Assembly: GCA_023300255.1 (NCBI GenBank)
Contig: JALZWC010000341.1
Coordinates: forward strand, 1-8,782
Reading direction: 5' to 3'
From: Saprospiraceae bacterium
GTDB lineage: Bacteria > Bacteroidota > Bacteroidia > Chitinophagales > Saprospiraceae
Length of the DNA stretch: 8,782 nt
Shown: positions 8,308 to 8,782 of the stretch, in pieces
Layout: each line of letters starts with the position of its first letter
Numbering within the stretch: position 1 is the first letter of the stretch
The notes under the pieces: model-generated
What the model was told of the DNA's origin: nothing
What the model saw: the letters and a program-made list of their open reading frames with translations, nothing else
Databases searched by the model: none
Position numbers and translations under genes: made by a program

Positions 8308-8336
8308 GCAAAGATAGTTAATTGATCGTTATTCAA
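8308..8336 (-). promoter_or_regulatory. Candidate Bacteroidota-type promoter on the minus strand
   Basis: On the minus strand TATCTTTGC (8316 down to 8308) matches the -7 consensus TAnnTTTG exactly, and a TTG (8336-8334) lies 17 nt upstream as a possible -33 element. A transcript would start near 8300 and reach the adhesin gene with a leader of nearly 500 nt, or produce a separate short RNA. The call rests on the motif alone. Confidence 0.3.
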
Positions 8337-8402
8337 GAATATTAAAGTAGACTAATTCTGGAATGGGGCAAAAATAAATTTACACCTTTGATTGCTTCTT
8401 TA

Positions 8403-8562
8403 GGGAGTAGGTAAAAAATAAAGTACCCGTTATGGCATAGTTATTTTTATGTGTAAGGAACTCAAAAAATCGAAGCATAGCTGGGCTACGGTTCTATTTT
8501 TTGAGTTTCTTACACATAAAAAGAACAGGTCAGAATGGGTAGGTTATTTCTTACCTACTCCC
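8403..8562. repeat. Composite 160-bp palindrome (foldback element)
   Basis: Three nested inverted repeats share one centre. The outer arms, 8403-8421 and 8544-8562 (GGGAGTAGGTAA[A/G]AAATAA), match at 18 of 19. The middle arms, 8444-8470 and 8496-8522 (start TTTTTATGTGTAAG, end ACTCAAAAAAT), match at 26 of 27. The inner arms, 8471-8481 and 8485-8495, are imperfect around a 3-nt loop (TGG). The spacers between outer and middle arms also show decayed pairing (TACCCGTT against TACCCATT). The right outer arm overlaps the last codons and the stop of the small minus-strand frame. It could be a terminator grown by duplication or a MITE-like foldback element; no transposase is present. Confidence 0.85.
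8464..8502. terminator. Possible bidirectional intrinsic terminator at the palindrome core
   Basis: An A6 run (8464-8469), an imperfect 11-bp stem with a 3-nt loop (8471-8495) and a T6 run (8497-8502) give the A-tract/stem/T-tract arrangement of a bidirectional terminator. The stem pairs better in minus-strand RNA, where one mismatch becomes a G-U pair. It lies downstream of the small minus-strand frame that stops at 8544. Confidence 0.4.
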
Positions 8563-8732
8563 TTAGGTCCTATATTCTCCTTTAAATCTGCCTTCCAAGC
8601 ATTGTAGGTGGCAACAGTCGTAGTATCAACAATACGTCCGTTCCCTCTCTGGCGGCACGACAGGTTTAAAAAGCAATTAGGAACTACTTGAGCAATCCAA
8701 AAATGTAAACTAATTTTCATATCATTTCGCAT
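8544..8732 (-). CDS. Small hypothetical frame, possibly a C-terminal gene remnant
   Basis: The 62-codon frame runs from ATG at 8732 to TAA at 8544. I do not recognise the product. Its last ~31 residues (from 8639; GRIVDTTTVATYNAWKADLK then ENIGPKGVGKK) look like genuine protein, with a likely helix and a basic tail. The first ~31 residues are less convincing and cross a GC-rich patch (8641-8664). The start codon coincides with the first bases of the dispersed repeat at 8730, and no ribosome-binding signal or signal peptide is visible. The frame may therefore be the surviving 3' end of a longer gene cut by a repeat, a small gene, or chance. The palindrome with its terminator-like core begins inside its last codons, which would suit a real gene end. 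Confidence 0.3.
   Translation of the reverse strand: MRNDMKISLHFWIAQVVPNCFLNLSCRQRGNGRIVDTTTVATYNAWKADLKENIGPKGVGKK
8641..8664. other. Short GC-rich patch
   Basis: Sixteen of these 24 bases are G or C (for example TGGCGGCACGACAGG at its right end), in sharp contrast with the AT-rich surroundings. It lies between the protein-like part of the small minus-strand frame and the repeat at 8730, so it may mark the edge of an inserted or rearranged segment. No function can be assigned. Confidence 0.35.
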
Positions 8733-8782
8733 ACTACTATACGTGTGAACTAGAACAGAGAGCAGAGAATAGAGAGTAGAGA
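8730..8782 (+). repeat. Dispersed repeat copy 2, cut by the window edge
   Basis: Positions 8730-8761 match 2393-2424 at 31 of 32 bases (CATACTACTATAC, then A or G, then TGTGAACTAGAACAGAGA) in the same orientation. The following bases (GCAGAGAATAGAGAGTAGAGA) continue the purine-rich arm, with a 7-nt insertion (GCAGAGA) relative to copy 1. The partner arm of the hairpin, if present, lies beyond the window. Confidence 0.85.

Larger units (their letters stand above)
7826..8402. other. Long AT-rich intergenic region upstream of the adhesin gene
   Basis: I see no convincing gene here on either strand. The region holds candidate promoter boxes (7873-7887 and 8308-8336) and a weak hairpin at 8172-8199 (GTATGTTTAA pairing with TTAGACATAC, one G-T type mismatch). 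A plus-strand stretch at about 8248-8319 reads through 24 codons (ending RNPLLDGMQR and a TAG) but has no start codon or recognisable homology. The region probably holds the adhesin gene's promoter and leader, and possibly decayed sequence. Confidence 0.5.

Noticed and set aside
8248..8319. Open plus-strand stretch of 24 codons ending RNPLLDGMQR
   Set aside because: There is no start codon, it is short, and no family is recognised; a decayed gene fragment cannot be excluded but is not supported.

Overview
The window most likely comes from a member of the Bacteroidota, probably Saprospiria (Saprospiraceae). The DNA is AT-rich and the gene starts have A-rich leaders without a usable Shine-Dalgarno. 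One gene is a giant secreted protein ending in a type IX secretion (T9SS) type B / gliding-motility C-terminal domain, with SprB-like repeats and modules I recall from large Saprospiraceae surface proteins. The family-level placement is inference from memory.

Layout: (1) 1-248 is AT-rich leader with no gene seen. (2) 249-2297 (+) encodes a 682-residue kexin-type (S8B) subtilisin-fold protease with an N-terminal propeptide, an intact Asp/His/Ser triad, no signal peptide, and a C-terminal ChW-like repeat region where kexins usually carry a P-domain. (3) 2298-2680 is the intergenic region between two convergent genes. Each stop codon is abutted by a heptamer (AGGTAAT-type) tandem repeat, the two tracts are in inverted orientation, and a large near-perfect hairpin lies between them. 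(4) 2681-7825 (-) encodes a 1714-residue, T9SS-exported, multi-domain adhesin-like protein. (5) 7826-8402 is AT-rich and apparently non-coding, with candidate Bacteroidota-type -7 boxes. (6) 8403-8562 is a composite long palindrome enclosing a terminator-like core. (7) 8544-8732 (-) is a 62-codon frame whose last ~31 residues look protein-like; it is probably a gene remnant or a small hypothetical gene. (8) 8730-8782 is a second, direct-orientation copy of the repeat that starts the intergenic hairpin at 2393; it runs off the window edge.

The two large genes are convergent and not an operon, so nothing in the sequence ties them functionally, although both could act in extracellular or surface biology. 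The parts most worth a second look are the intergenic repeats (heptamer tracts fused to stop codons, a dispersed 32-nt repeat with a hairpin, and the long palindrome) and the unusual domain pairing in the protease. No RNA genes, CRISPR arrays, transposase genes or complete insertion sequences were seen.
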